Part shown: positions 45,295-53,641 of the stretch, in pieces | Numbering within the stretch: the stretch's first letter is position 1 | How the letters are laid out: every line of letters begins with the position of its first letter | DNA from: Paenibacillus peoriae | Lineage (GTDB): Bacteria; Bacillota; Bacilli; Paenibacillales; Paenibacillaceae | NCBI RefSeq assembly: GCF_022531965.1 | Contig: NZ_CP092831.1 | Location: 3,171,001-3,235,000, forward strand | DNA: 64,000 nt | Direction of reading: 5' to 3' | Notes under the pieces: generated by a model | Told to the model about the DNA's origin: nothing | The model's input: only the letters and a program-made list of their open reading frames with translations | Database searches by the model: none | Translations under genes and position numbers: made by a program

Positions 45295-46527
45295 TTACGT
45301 AAGCTTCCAAAAGGGGCGCAAATCCCGTGATTCATCCCACTGCTTCCCCTTGCGGAGGCTGTCCAGCAATGGCGCTACATAAGCTTCATATTGCGAGTAT
45401 ATTTCCAGTGAAACCATATCCAAAATAAGAGGTTCCATATACTCCTTAAGCACAAATTGATTTCCTTCATAAAAGGCTCTGTGAGCCTCCTCTTCACCCA
45501 GCGGCCTACGTTGCAAACGCGGATATTGAGTAGCAATAAGAAACGCCATACCAATCACACCTTTCGCTAGCTGTGGCGAGATAAGAAAACTGGGCAGTGT
45601 ACGATATTCAAAGCCTCCATACGACTGACGTCGAAAATCACCCAAATTGCCATAATGCGGTCTGCGCCGGGCCGCACGCTTGTCTTCCAGTAGCGCCAAA
45701 GGCAGTGCCAAATAGTTATCCAGTGCCCGGAGCAAGGCACCGTTTAGCGCAACCCCGCTGAAATGCAGATGTCCGCCCAGTGGAAAACCCGGTTGCGGCA
45801 TCCCCCCCGCCTGCCAGATGAGTGTGCGGTCGGTAATGCGCCGGGCTGCGGTTGCAAAAGCTTGACGCAGGTGCTTCAGCAGACGGTCCGGATCTCCACT
45901 CGGCGCTGGACGAAGCTCAGCGACTGGATACAGCGTTCGTCCTCGACGCGTAACAGCATCGCAGCCGGCTATGCCGAGACGACCCAAATATCTTGAGGCC
46001 GGCACGACCCGTCCCTCTGGCATACGAATCAGCACAAATTCAGGGTCCATTCCGATGAGTAGTCGATCTCTCCCTCGTTGCGCTGAAAGATTCTCACCCT
46101 CAACATCCCCTTCGCGCGCAGCAATTTCATATAGCGTGGCCAAACGTCTATCGTTCAACCATGGCTGTGCCGAGACTTCGCGCACCTGACAGCTGCGCTC
46201 CCCCAGCGGAGTCAGCATCACCTCACCACTGTCCAAACCCAGTGTATACAACGCACGTACAGCTAGCCGCTCCATCCGGACATAGAGCGGTGAATGTTGA
46301 TCCAGTTCAGACAGATCGTATGCGCGGACTTTGGAAGGGCCTTCGATGGCACGCCTACGAATCTCCAATACTCGCAGTTGATGGATTTGCACCGCGTAGC
46401 CTATCGCAAAATCTGCTATACTGCTATCCATCCACTGCACCGCTATGCCTGAACGCTCCAGTCTACGCTTTTTTTCATCATTTGGCATCTGCCTGAAGCG
46501 TATGAGCGCCTGTCCTGGCTGCTGCAT
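45295..46527 (-). CDS. Putative amidoligase (COOH-NH2 ligase type 2)
   Basis: The 410-residue product matches by eye the glutamine-synthetase-like amidoligases called phiEco32-like type 2: GMDPEFVLIRMPEGRVVPAS (DPEF at about 161-164), YPVAELRPAPSGDPD, GGHLHFSGVALNGAL and FEYRTLPSFL. Such enzymes are predicted to join a carboxylate to an amine using ATP; substrates are unknown. GGGGGG precedes ATG 46527. It lies between mutS and cotE on the same strand, and a role in spore or envelope modification is only a positional guess. Arg-rich composition is notable. Confidence 0.75.
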   Translation of the reverse strand: MQQPGQALIRFRQMPNDEKKRRLERSGIAVQWMDSSIADFAIGYAVQIHQLRVLEIRRRAIEGPSKVRAYDLSELDQHSPLYVRMERLAVRALYTLGLDSGEVMLTPLGERSCQVREVSAQPWLNDRRLATLYEIAAREGDVEGENLSAQRGRDRLLIGMDPEFVLIRMPEGRVVPASRYLGRLGIAGCDAVTRRGRTLYPVAELRPAPSGDPDRLLKHLRQAFATAARRITDRTLIWQAGGMPQPGFPLGGHLHFSGVALNGALLRALDNYLALPLALLEDKRAARRRPHYGNLGDFRRQSYGGFEYRTLPSFLISPQLAKGVIGMAFLIATQYPRLQRRPLGEEEAHRAFYEGNQFVLKEYMEPLILDMVSLEIYSQYEAYVAPLLDSLRKGKQWDESRDLRPFWKLT

Positions 46528-46585
46528 TATATCCCCCCTACGAACTACGTACGGATTTCAATCCAATTTCAACCCGCAACAACAA

Positions 46586-46653
46586 AAAAGGAGGGCCTTT
46601 GCCCCCTGCGCAGAATCAGCCGGCGCAAGAGTAAAGCGGCCCTCTTTTTGGTT
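46586..46653 (-). terminator. Terminator after cotE
   Basis: GGCCGC-type inner pairs and outer arms AAAAAGAGGGCC / GGCCCTCC-TTTTTT on the minus strand enclose a long loop, between the cotE stop and the amidoligase start. Confidence 0.6.
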
Positions 46654-46660
46654 GCTTCTG

Positions 46661-47218
46661 TCAGAGCTCGTCGTCAATGAGGTCGGGGTCGAGCTCCTCA
46701 TAGTCCCCCTCTTCCGCTCCAAAATCAAAGTCTTTGTCAAAATCATCGCTGCTGCCATTCGGGAATACTTCTACAACAATCTTCGTTTCCGCCACCAGCT
46801 CCACCGCAAATTCCCGCTCGACCCGGATCATTACGCTGCCACCTCCAGAAGACACACTGGCCTCGACGCAACTCGGCTCCTGTGTAGCTTCGGCGGATAC
46901 TTCCACTGTAGACGCCCGGTGCTTCGGATCAAGATACGAGAGCGGCACATTTTCTACGTACGACACCGTTTCCTTGGCAACATCGGTCTGCGAGTTTTTA
47001 TCGTATGAGTACCAAATATTGATATCATACGTCCCGACGACCTCAATGCCGTCCCCCGCCGCCACAGCTTCATACTGGTGGTTAATAATCCATGCCCCTA
47101 AAATGCTCGTCGGATTATTCGGCGGAGTTACGGTATGGGTTACGGTAGAGAATCTGCGACCTTTACCACAGATCGCTTTGGTAATAATCTCTCTACGATT
47201 TTTATGACTTAATGCCAT
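46661..47218 (-). CDS. cotE: Outer spore coat protein CotE
   Basis: ATG 47218 is used (GGAGGAGG ahead), giving 185 residues. The family pattern is clear: KNRREIITKAICGKGRRFS, HTVTPPNNPTSILGAWIINH, YDINIWYSYDKNSQTDVAKE and the acidic C-terminus (DFDFGAEEGDYEELDPDLID). CotE directs assembly of the outer coat around the spore and is made in the mother cell. It is encoded near mutS-mutL, as in Bacillus. An earlier in-frame ATG at 47239 has no good site. Confidence 0.95.
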   Translation of the reverse strand: MALSHKNRREIITKAICGKGRRFSTVTHTVTPPNNPTSILGAWIINHQYEAVAAGDGIEVVGTYDINIWYSYDKNSQTDVAKETVSYVENVPLSYLDPKHRASTVEVSAEATQEPSCVEASVSSGGGSVMIRVEREFAVELVAETKIVVEVFPNGSSDDFDKDFDFGAEEGDYEELDPDLIDDEL

Positions 47219-47344
47219 TCTTGAACCTCCTCCATACAATCAATCATTCCATACATATGTATGCAGGTTGTGGGCGAATGTTGAGTGAATAGGCGAAAAG
47301 GAAAAAATATTATTTGTATAAGCATATGCCGTGATGGCTTGAAC

Positions 47345-48241
47345 TCATGCACGCCAATGTGTTACATGCTGCTCAACGATCTGTAAAAATTCGCTAAGAG
47401 CCGGGGATTTCCACTTTTTCGTGTGATAAGCGACCTGAGTAGCCACCTGCTGTTCACTGTCATCCCAGGCTAAACGCGCCATTTTACCTTCTCGCAGCTC
47501 ATTTTGTACCGTTACTAGCGGGAGCAACGCAATACCCAGCCCAGCCATGACACACTGCTTGATGGCTTCAATACTCCAAAATTCCAGGCTAGGGTCTGAA
47601 AAAATACCGTGTTTATTCAGATACTGCTCAAAAAGGATACGGTACGTACATCCTGCCTCTGTATGCAAAATGGTTTCATCCTTCAAGTCGGCAGGCTCTA
47701 CCTGGGTATAGGTAACCAGCGAATGCTCGAGTGGCGCAACCAAGGCCATCGGCTCGTGAATAAGCGTGGTGACATTCAGTTCTCTATCCTCTGTCTCGGG
47801 CTGAAGCAAAAAAGCCAAATCCAGCTCACCGGAACGGATCAAATCGCGTAATTCCCAGCATTCGCCGGGTTTGAGGACAATTTTAACCTTCGGATACCGC
47901 TCCCTGTACTCACGGATCAAACTCGGTAGACGAAAAGCGGCCAGAGACTCTGGTGCTCCTATTTTCAGCGTGCCTGCCAATTCCGTTTCTGAACGAAGCG
48001 CATCCTTAGCCATAGCATGCATCTTGGAAATTTCCTGCGCATAGGGCAGCAGACGTCGCCCGGCATCCGTCAGCATGATTTTCTTGCCAATGCGATCAAA
48101 AAGCGGCGTACCCAACTCAGTCTCCAGCGTTTGAATTTGAGCAGTGATACTCGACTGTGCATAATCCAGTATACGCGCTGCTCGCGTAAAACTGCCTGCC
48201 TCAACTACATTTAAAAAGGTAAACAAATGCCGCGATTCCAT
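47345..48241 (-). CDS. LysR-family transcriptional regulator
   Basis: ATG 48241 is chosen (AAGGAG ahead); residues upstream do not match the family. The 298-residue product has the N-terminal HTH (MESRHLFTFLNVVEAGSFTR, AQSSITAQIQTLETELGTPL) and an effector domain (LKIGAPESLAAFRLPSLIRE). It is divergent from the amino acid exporter at 48357, which it most likely controls. The 115-base gap holds TTATCTGATAA and other T-N11-A-like sites. Confidence 0.92.
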   Translation of the reverse strand: MESRHLFTFLNVVEAGSFTRAARILDYAQSSITAQIQTLETELGTPLFDRIGKKIMLTDAGRRLLPYAQEISKMHAMAKDALRSETELAGTLKIGAPESLAAFRLPSLIREYRERYPKVKIVLKPGECWELRDLIRSGELDLAFLLQPETEDRELNVTTLIHEPMALVAPLEHSLVTYTQVEPADLKDETILHTEAGCTYRILFEQYLNKHGIFSDPSLEFWSIEAIKQCVMAGLGIALLPLVTVQNELREGKMARLAWDDSEQQVATQVAYHTKKWKSPALSEFLQIVEQHVTHWRA

Positions 48242-48356
48242 AATCCGCTCCTTCAATCGTTTTTTTCGATGCAAGCAATCGTTATATTCCGTTTTTCCGA
48301 TAGATTGATTATCTGATAAGCTGGAGAAAATAACAATAGAAAGAAGGCTTTTCTGC
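48242..48356. promoter_or_regulatory. Divergent control region
   Basis: The gap between lysR and the permease contains a short palindrome, TTATC-T-GATAA, at about 48308-48318, of the kind LysR proteins bind. Exact promoters were not fixed. Confidence 0.4.
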
Positions 48357-49673
48357 ATGACAAGTGAAAGTAAACTTCAATCCACCATTGGTCTTCCACA
48401 GGCCATTGCACTCTATATCGGAGCTGTACTGGGTTCGGGAATATTGATTGTGCCTGGTCTTGCCGCCCAAATGGCGGGACCGGCATCGCTGCTGGCATGG
48501 GGTTTTATGACCCTGCTCATCTTGCCAATGGCACTTTCTATGGGTCTTCTATCCGCCAAATTCCCGAATGCGGGTGGAGTATCGCATTTTGTCACGTTGG
48601 CCTTTTCACCACGTACCGGTGCTTATATCGGGTGGTTTTTTCTCATGTCAGTTCCGATTGGGGCTCCTGTTGCCGCACTCACCGGAGCCGGCTATATGAC
48701 CGCAGCCATGGGCTGGGGAGAGGAAAGCCGCATGATGTTAGCCGCTGCTATGCTGGCGGTGGGCCTGATCATCAATTGGATCGGCATGAAGGTCGCGGGA
48801 CGTATTCAGATCGCAGTCGTCATAGCTATCGTTGCTGTCCTTATATTCGCCATTGCCGCAGCACTTCCTCAGATGAAAACAATCCACTTCACCCCGTTTG
48901 CTCCACATGGCTGGCTCTCCGTCGGTCAAGCGGCCGCGATTCTGTTTTGGTGCTTTATCGGTTGGGAGGCCGTGTCCCATATGTCAGAGGAATTCACTAA
49001 TCCCCGGCGGGCGGCCGTTAGAGGTGTGACCATTGCAGCCGTCATTGTTGGTTTGCTTTATTTCTTAACAGCGCTGGCTACTGTGGGCACACAAAGTTAC
49101 CTTGCAGGGGGTTCGGATGCTTCGCTCGTATGGGTGATTAGCCGGGCTATTGGGCCATGGGGCGCGATAATTGCAGGCTTGACGGGTATCTTTATTTGTA
49201 CCGCTACTATTATTGCTTATGTGGGTGCCGCTTCACGTGTCGCTTATGCTTTATCCCGGCAAGGACAGGCCTTTCGCTGGATGGGCATGTTATCCCAACG
49301 ATTCCACACCCCTATCGGAGGCATTGCTTTTCTTAGCGTCTGCTTCGTGATCATTATGGTGTTGTACGGTAGTGGTACTGTTTCACTCACTAACCTGATC
49401 CAGTTCCCGAACGCCACCTTTATTCTGACCTATCTCGGCGGTTGCGCAGCAGGAATTAAACTTCTACGTGGTAGTCGCTGGGGCGTTGCCATTAGTTGGA
49501 TATCGTTTATCTCTACAGCGGTCGTTTTCCCCTTTGTCGGATGGGCTATGCTGTATCCTTGCCTGATCACCGCTGTCTTATGGATCACAGACCGAATTCG
49601 GCACAAACGGACTTTAAACCATCCGGCTTCTACCGACACTGAACAAGAAAAGGCTACTGTCCGTCATGGATAG
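48357..49673 (+). CDS. APC-family amino acid exporter (YjeH-like)
   Basis: The 438-residue product has 12 predicted helices of the APC superfamily, with the helix 1 motif YIGAVLGSGILIVPGLAAQM and helix 6 FWCFIGWEAVSHMSEEFTNP. These features recall YjeH of E. coli, an exporter of methionine and branched-chain amino acids. AGAAGG precedes ATG 48357. The divergent LysR partner supports a substrate-induced exporter. Substrate is inferred from family likeness only. Confidence 0.85.
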   Translation: MTSESKLQSTIGLPQAIALYIGAVLGSGILIVPGLAAQMAGPASLLAWGFMTLLILPMALSMGLLSAKFPNAGGVSHFVTLAFSPRTGAYIGWFFLMSVPIGAPVAALTGAGYMTAAMGWGEESRMMLAAAMLAVGLIINWIGMKVAGRIQIAVVIAIVAVLIFAIAAALPQMKTIHFTPFAPHGWLSVGQAAAILFWCFIGWEAVSHMSEEFTNPRRAAVRGVTIAAVIVGLLYFLTALATVGTQSYLAGGSDASLVWVISRAIGPWGAIIAGLTGIFICTATIIAYVGAASRVAYALSRQGQAFRWMGMLSQRFHTPIGGIAFLSVCFVIIMVLYGSGTVSLTNLIQFPNATFILTYLGGCAAGIKLLRGSRWGVAISWISFISTAVVFPFVGWAMLYPCLITAVLWITDRIRHKRTLNHPASTDTEQEKATVRHG

Positions 49674-49681
49674 TAGCCGCT

Positions 49682-49722
49682 CAAGGCCTTTACTCTAATT
49701 TCTTACTGGAGTAGGGGCCTTG
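49682..49722. terminator. Bidirectional terminator between convergent genes
   Basis: CAAGGCC-x3-ACTC pairs with GGAGT-x3-GGCCTTG. It lies after the exporter stop and overlaps the last codons of the minus-strand gene at 49695. Confidence 0.65.
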
Positions 49723-50717
49723 TCCTTTTTCGCAATTTTCAAATACTGATGAAGCTCATGTGTAAGCTGTAATAATGCCGAACGAATCTCAAATTCCTCC
49801 CGGGTTGCGGGAAGCTCCATGGCTTTAAATTCTTCACGAACCTGCTCCAGCAGCTTCTCGGTCTGTCCCGTATAATGTCCAGCCAAAACGTCATTGCTAA
49901 GCTGGTCGAACAGCTCAGCCAGAAGCTTGGCCTGCGGCATATGCTGATACATTTGTGCGATCAACTGCATCATGTTTTGGATCGAATCCAGCTGTTCTTT
50001 TCGCATATAAAAATACACATTCCAGCCCTCTTGGGGACGAAGCATCTGATTTTCCAAGGAACGTCCCGCCTCAGTGACCCCTTTGGCTATCACGCTGTTC
50101 GCTTCAATAACTTCCTTGCCATCCCATATGTATGCTGGACTACGCAGCGTATTGGCCATATTTCTGAATATAACAGAAAATGTCCGATCTACCTCCTGCC
50201 GAATTTGTTGCATGGTATTATCAGAACCCGGCATATAGGCTAAATTGACAATCATTGCGGAACCCAGTCCAATCACTAGCAGACCTAGCTGGGTCAGCAG
50301 TACCTCCATATCAATCACGCCGCCGCTGAATACGCGAAAAACCACGACCGAACCGGTGACAATCCCTTCTTTAAAGCCCACCCGTACAATGACTGGAAAC
50401 GCCGTTAAAATATATAATGCCAGTACCCAATCATGGAATCCGAATACTACAAACAAAACACAAGCAAAAAGAAGCCCCACGACGGATGCAAAAAATCTCG
50501 CCGAAATAGTACGGAGACTTCTCTTGCGTGTGACATCCACCCCCAAAATCGCTAAAAGCCCTGCTGAGGTAGCACCATGAATGCCAAAACCCTCCGCAAT
50601 AAGTACGGCCATTAATGCGGCAATAGCCGTTTTAATCGTACGAAAGCCCATGAAAAAATTCTGTCCTCTCTGGATGAAATCTGTTTTAGCATTTTCATAA
50701 ATTTTAAGTATTTTCAT
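49695..50717 (-). CDS. Aromatic acid exporter family (FUSC-like) membrane protein
   Basis: The 340-residue product has an N-terminal block of about six helices (TIKTAIAALMAVLIAEGFGI, VGLLFACVLFVVFGF, LLVIGLGSAMIVNLAYMPGS) and a C-terminal cytoplasmic region with long helices (residues 170-340). This layout is the ArAE/FUSC group, as in B. subtilis YqjA. The transport role is by family name; no substrate is known. It is a single-gene unit with ATG 50717. Confidence 0.85.
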   Translation of the reverse strand: MKILKIYENAKTDFIQRGQNFFMGFRTIKTAIAALMAVLIAEGFGIHGATSAGLLAILGVDVTRKRSLRTISARFFASVVGLLFACVLFVVFGFHDWVLALYILTAFPVIVRVGFKEGIVTGSVVVFRVFSGGVIDMEVLLTQLGLLVIGLGSAMIVNLAYMPGSDNTMQQIRQEVDRTFSVIFRNMANTLRSPAYIWDGKEVIEANSVIAKGVTEAGRSLENQMLRPQEGWNVYFYMRKEQLDSIQNMMQLIAQMYQHMPQAKLLAELFDQLSNDVLAGHYTGQTEKLLEQVREEFKAMELPATREEFEIRSALLQLTHELHQYLKIAKKDKAPTPVRN

Positions 50718-50770
50718 TTTTCATGGTACTTTATTTTCACGTTTTACACAAATGTTCAGAACTTTTATTA

Positions 50771-51604
50771 TTACCGATGAGGACGACCCGAAAGCAGGCG
50801 ATGCTCCACATACACGACCGCCTGATACATCAGAGTAGCTACGACAGCAATGATCAACAAACTGGACATAACCAGCGTGAAATTGAATACCTGAAAACCA
50901 TAGATAATCAAATAGCCTAAGCCGTTTTTAGCCACCAGAAATTCACCAACAATCACGCCAACCCATGCCATACCCACATTCACTTTTAGTGTAGAGACAA
51001 TTGCAGGAAAGGATGCAGGCAAAATCACCTTTTGAAACGTATCACGGCGTGATCCGCCAAACGTGCGAACCACTTTGATTAGATTCGAATCGACTTCCTG
51101 AAAGCTGTTGTATACGACTAGTGTCGTAATGATGACCGTAATGGAGAGGGTTGTCATTAGGATAGCAGTAAATCCCGCCCCAAACATAACGATAAAAATT
51201 GGACCTAGCGCCACCTTAGGCATACTGTTGAACACGACCATATAGGGGTCAAGCACCCTCGACAAAAACGGTGACCACCAAATAAGTACAGCCAGCAACG
51301 TACCAAACAGTGTACCCAGTAAAAACCCCGCCATCGTCTCTCCCACGGTGACACCTACATGTCCCCATAATTCACCACTGACCGCATCCTTACCGATCTG
51401 GGTGAAAATTTTGCTCGGATAGCTGAACAGCAGTACATCAATCCACTTCAATCGACCTGCAATTTCCCATAATACAAACAAAAGCAGTAAAATAGCTGTC
51501 TGTACCCCTGTCACTAACCATCGTTGCGAACGCCTGCTGCGTAAATACGCCTGATGTAGTCCTTGAATCCAACGTTGCTCAAGCTGATCCGCTTCGTCCT
51601 TCAT
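50771..51604 (-). CDS. ABC transporter permease (SsuC/ThiX-like)
   Basis: The 277-residue inner-membrane subunit has six helices and the coupling EAA loop (YNSFQEVDSNLIKVVRTFGG...). It belongs to the BPD-transport type I group that moves nitrate, sulfonate, taurine or thiamine precursors. AGGAG precedes ATG 51604. It is the last of three co-directional genes, eight bases after the ATPase. Confidence 0.9.
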   Translation of the reverse strand: MKDEADQLEQRWIQGLHQAYLRSRRSQRWLVTGVQTAILLLLFVLWEIAGRLKWIDVLLFSYPSKIFTQIGKDAVSGELWGHVGVTVGETMAGFLLGTLFGTLLAVLIWWSPFLSRVLDPYMVVFNSMPKVALGPIFIVMFGAGFTAILMTTLSITVIITTLVVYNSFQEVDSNLIKVVRTFGGSRRDTFQKVILPASFPAIVSTLKVNVGMAWVGVIVGEFLVAKNGLGYLIIYGFQVFNFTLVMSSLLIIAVVATLMYQAVVYVEHRLLSGRPHR

Positions 51605-51612
51605 ACGTTAAC

Positions 51613-52425
51613 TCACTCCTTTGCTCCCGAAGCCTCCAGTTCACCCCATATTTCATGAAAAAGCTCATTAAAACCCGGCTGCTCGCGTGCATAAAAAGGC
51701 TGAGCTTCTCGGATGCAATCCGGAATTTCGAAGGTACGTCGGACATGACCAGGATTTCGACCCATCACTATAATCCGGTCACTGACCGCAATGGCTTCGG
51801 CCAAATCATGTGTGACTAAAATAGCCGTCTTCCTCCGCTCGCGCAAGGTTTCCGCAATCAGATCTTCCAGCTGTAGCTTGGTTTGATAATCCAGCGCGGA
51901 GAACGGCTCATCCAGCAGCAGCAATCCCGGATTGGTCGCCAGCGTCCGTACCAGCGCCACGCGCTGGCGCATTCCCCCAGACAACTGGGATGGATGCAGA
52001 TGCTCCTTCCCTCCCAGACCCATGCCTTCCAGTAACAGCCTTGTCTGCTCACGTGCAGCTTCATCTACTCTGTTGGCTAGTTCCAGACCCAACAATGCGT
52101 TCTCCATGATCGTCCGCCACGGGAACAGATAATCCTGCTGCAGCATGTAACCAACTTCTGGACTCGGCCCACTTACCGGCTGACCTTGCAACATGACTAG
52201 GCCTGCCGCTGGACGCAGTAGCCCTGCGATCATGGACAGGATCGTCGTTTTGCCGCAGCCGCTTGGGCCGACCAAGCTGACAAACTCCCCTGTCTCTACG
52301 GAAAAATCAATATTCTCAACCGCCAGCGAAGCTTCACGATCCGTTACATAGACATGCGTCACTTGCTCCAGTCTCACCATCGGTCTTGTCGCGTCCGAAG
52401 TTAGATCACTCCGTTCCTCCATCAT
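51613..52425 (-). CDS. ABC transporter ATP-binding protein (SsuB/ThiZ-like)
   Basis: The 270-residue ATPase has Walker A GPSGCGKTT, Q-loop QQDYLFPW, signature LSGGMRQR, Walker B LLLLDEPFSALD and the His switch VTHDLAEAI. Its start overlaps the stop of the substrate-binding protein by four bases (ATGA). The SsuB/TauB group feeds the permease at 50771. Confidence 0.93.
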   Translation of the reverse strand: MMEERSDLTSDATRPMVRLEQVTHVYVTDREASLAVENIDFSVETGEFVSLVGPSGCGKTTILSMIAGLLRPAAGLVMLQGQPVSGPSPEVGYMLQQDYLFPWRTIMENALLGLELANRVDEAAREQTRLLLEGMGLGGKEHLHPSQLSGGMRQRVALVRTLATNPGLLLLDEPFSALDYQTKLQLEDLIAETLRERRKTAILVTHDLAEAIAVSDRIIVMGRNPGHVRRTFEIPDCIREAQPFYAREQPGFNELFHEIWGELEASGAKE

Positions 52426-53513
52426 GACGAACCTCCAGCATCGACACCTGCATCCGTAGATTCAGTTGTGCTCTTTTTCACAGGCGGTTCAGTATTTCCG
52501 GTAGAATTTGACGAAATCGCTTGTTGTGCAAAACTTGGGTTCACTAGCTTATCCAGTGCAACTGGACTTTTAAGCTCCCCTGCCGAGGTCATGACATCCT
52601 GTAAGTTCTTCCATTCCTTTTCCTCAATCATCGGGTTCAAAGCATAGGTGCTCTGTTCCTTATATCGCTTGATACTACTCGTCAAAATAGCTAAATCTGT
52701 ATCTTTAAAATAGGGCGTGATTGCTTCGGCAATCTGTTCAGGTGAATGCGTAGCAATCCACTGTTGTGCCCGATATACAGCATTTGTAAATTTCTGTGCA
52801 GCCTCGCTATTTGCCTTCAGGTAGCTTTGCTTAGCCATATATACCGTATACGGCAATTCGCCGCTCTCCACACCGATAGAGGCAACTACCCGCCCACGAC
52901 CTGCCTTTTCAAAAATAGATGCCTGTGGCTCAAATAGCTGTACATAATCCCCTGTACCCGAGCCGAAAGCAGAGGCAACATTAGCAAAATCAATATTTTG
53001 AATCAGCTTCAGATCCTTATGAGGATCAATGCCGTGTTTGCGAAGCGTAAATTCAAGTGACATTTGCGGCATTCCGCCCTTGCGTTGCCCCAAAAAATTT
53101 TGTTCTTTCAGCTTTTCCCATGCAAAGTTATCTTGCGTTTGACGGGCAAACAAAAAGGTTCCATCCTTCTGTGTCAGTTGGGCAAAATTAATGATAGGGT
53201 CCTCTGCTCCTTGCTGATACACATAAATAGATGTTTCCGCGCCGATGAGCGCGATATCCGCCTGGTTGGACAACAACGCCGTCATCGCCTTGTCCCCCCC
53301 GGGAATCGTTGCCAATTGGACATCCAGTCCCTCCTGAGCAAACATTCCCTGGCTCAAGGCTACATACTGCGGCGCATAAAAGACCGTACGGGCTACCTCG
53401 CCTAGTCTGATCTCAATTGTCTGCTCCCCCCCTTTGGGGGTGCACCCACTGAGCAACAGTAATCCGAGTAGTGCCGCAGCCACCACAGCTTTGAAACGAG
53501 CGCCGTTTTTCAT
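52422..53513 (-). CDS. Substrate-binding lipoprotein of the ABC importer (NMT1/SsuA-like)
   Basis: GGAGGG precedes ATG 53513. The 363-residue product has a lipoprotein signal (AALLGLLLLSGCTPKG; Cys at about 24). A type II periplasmic-binding fold of the NMT1/THI5-like group follows (VFYAPQYVALSQGMFAQEGL, LATIPGGDKAMTALLSNQAD, GSGTGDYVQLFEPQASIF). The C-terminal 30 residues are low complexity (Ser, Thr, Gly). Candidates for the ligand are pyrimidine thiamine precursors or sulfonates; no thiamine or S-box riboswitch is seen in the short upstream gap, so neither is supported further. Confidence 0.9.
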   Translation of the reverse strand: MKNGARFKAVVAAALLGLLLLSGCTPKGGEQTIEIRLGEVARTVFYAPQYVALSQGMFAQEGLDVQLATIPGGDKAMTALLSNQADIALIGAETSIYVYQQGAEDPIINFAQLTQKDGTFLFARQTQDNFAWEKLKEQNFLGQRKGGMPQMSLEFTLRKHGIDPHKDLKLIQNIDFANVASAFGSGTGDYVQLFEPQASIFEKAGRGRVVASIGVESGELPYTVYMAKQSYLKANSEAAQKFTNAVYRAQQWIATHSPEQIAEAITPYFKDTDLAILTSSIKRYKEQSTYALNPMIEEKEWKNLQDVMTSAGELKSPVALDKLVNPSFAQQAISSNSTGNTEPPVKKSTTESTDAGVDAGGSS

Positions 53514-53591
53514 CCTTATTCCCTCCCCACCTTTTTACATCCGTTGACTTCATATATTGTTATGCGGTTGTCGATATATTGGTTAATTGCA

Positions 53592-53624
53592 CAAAAAAAA
53601 AACCACGTTCGCCCGGGAACGTGG
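53592..53624 (-). terminator. Terminator of the M32 carboxypeptidase gene
   Basis: CCACGTTC CCGGGC GAACGTGG followed by a run of at least ten T on the minus strand, 18 bases past the stop at 53642. Confidence 0.9.
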
Positions 53625-53641
53625 GGAAGATGGCATATGAT

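Noticed and set aside
45185..45310. Upstream extension of mutS by 42 residues
   Set aside because: The extension does not match the MutS family start, overlaps the amidoligase end and has no better binding site than ATG 45184.
53514..53641. Thiamine or S-box riboswitch upstream of the ABC importer
   Set aside because: The gap is short and largely taken by the terminator of the gene behind it; no conserved riboswitch core was recognised.
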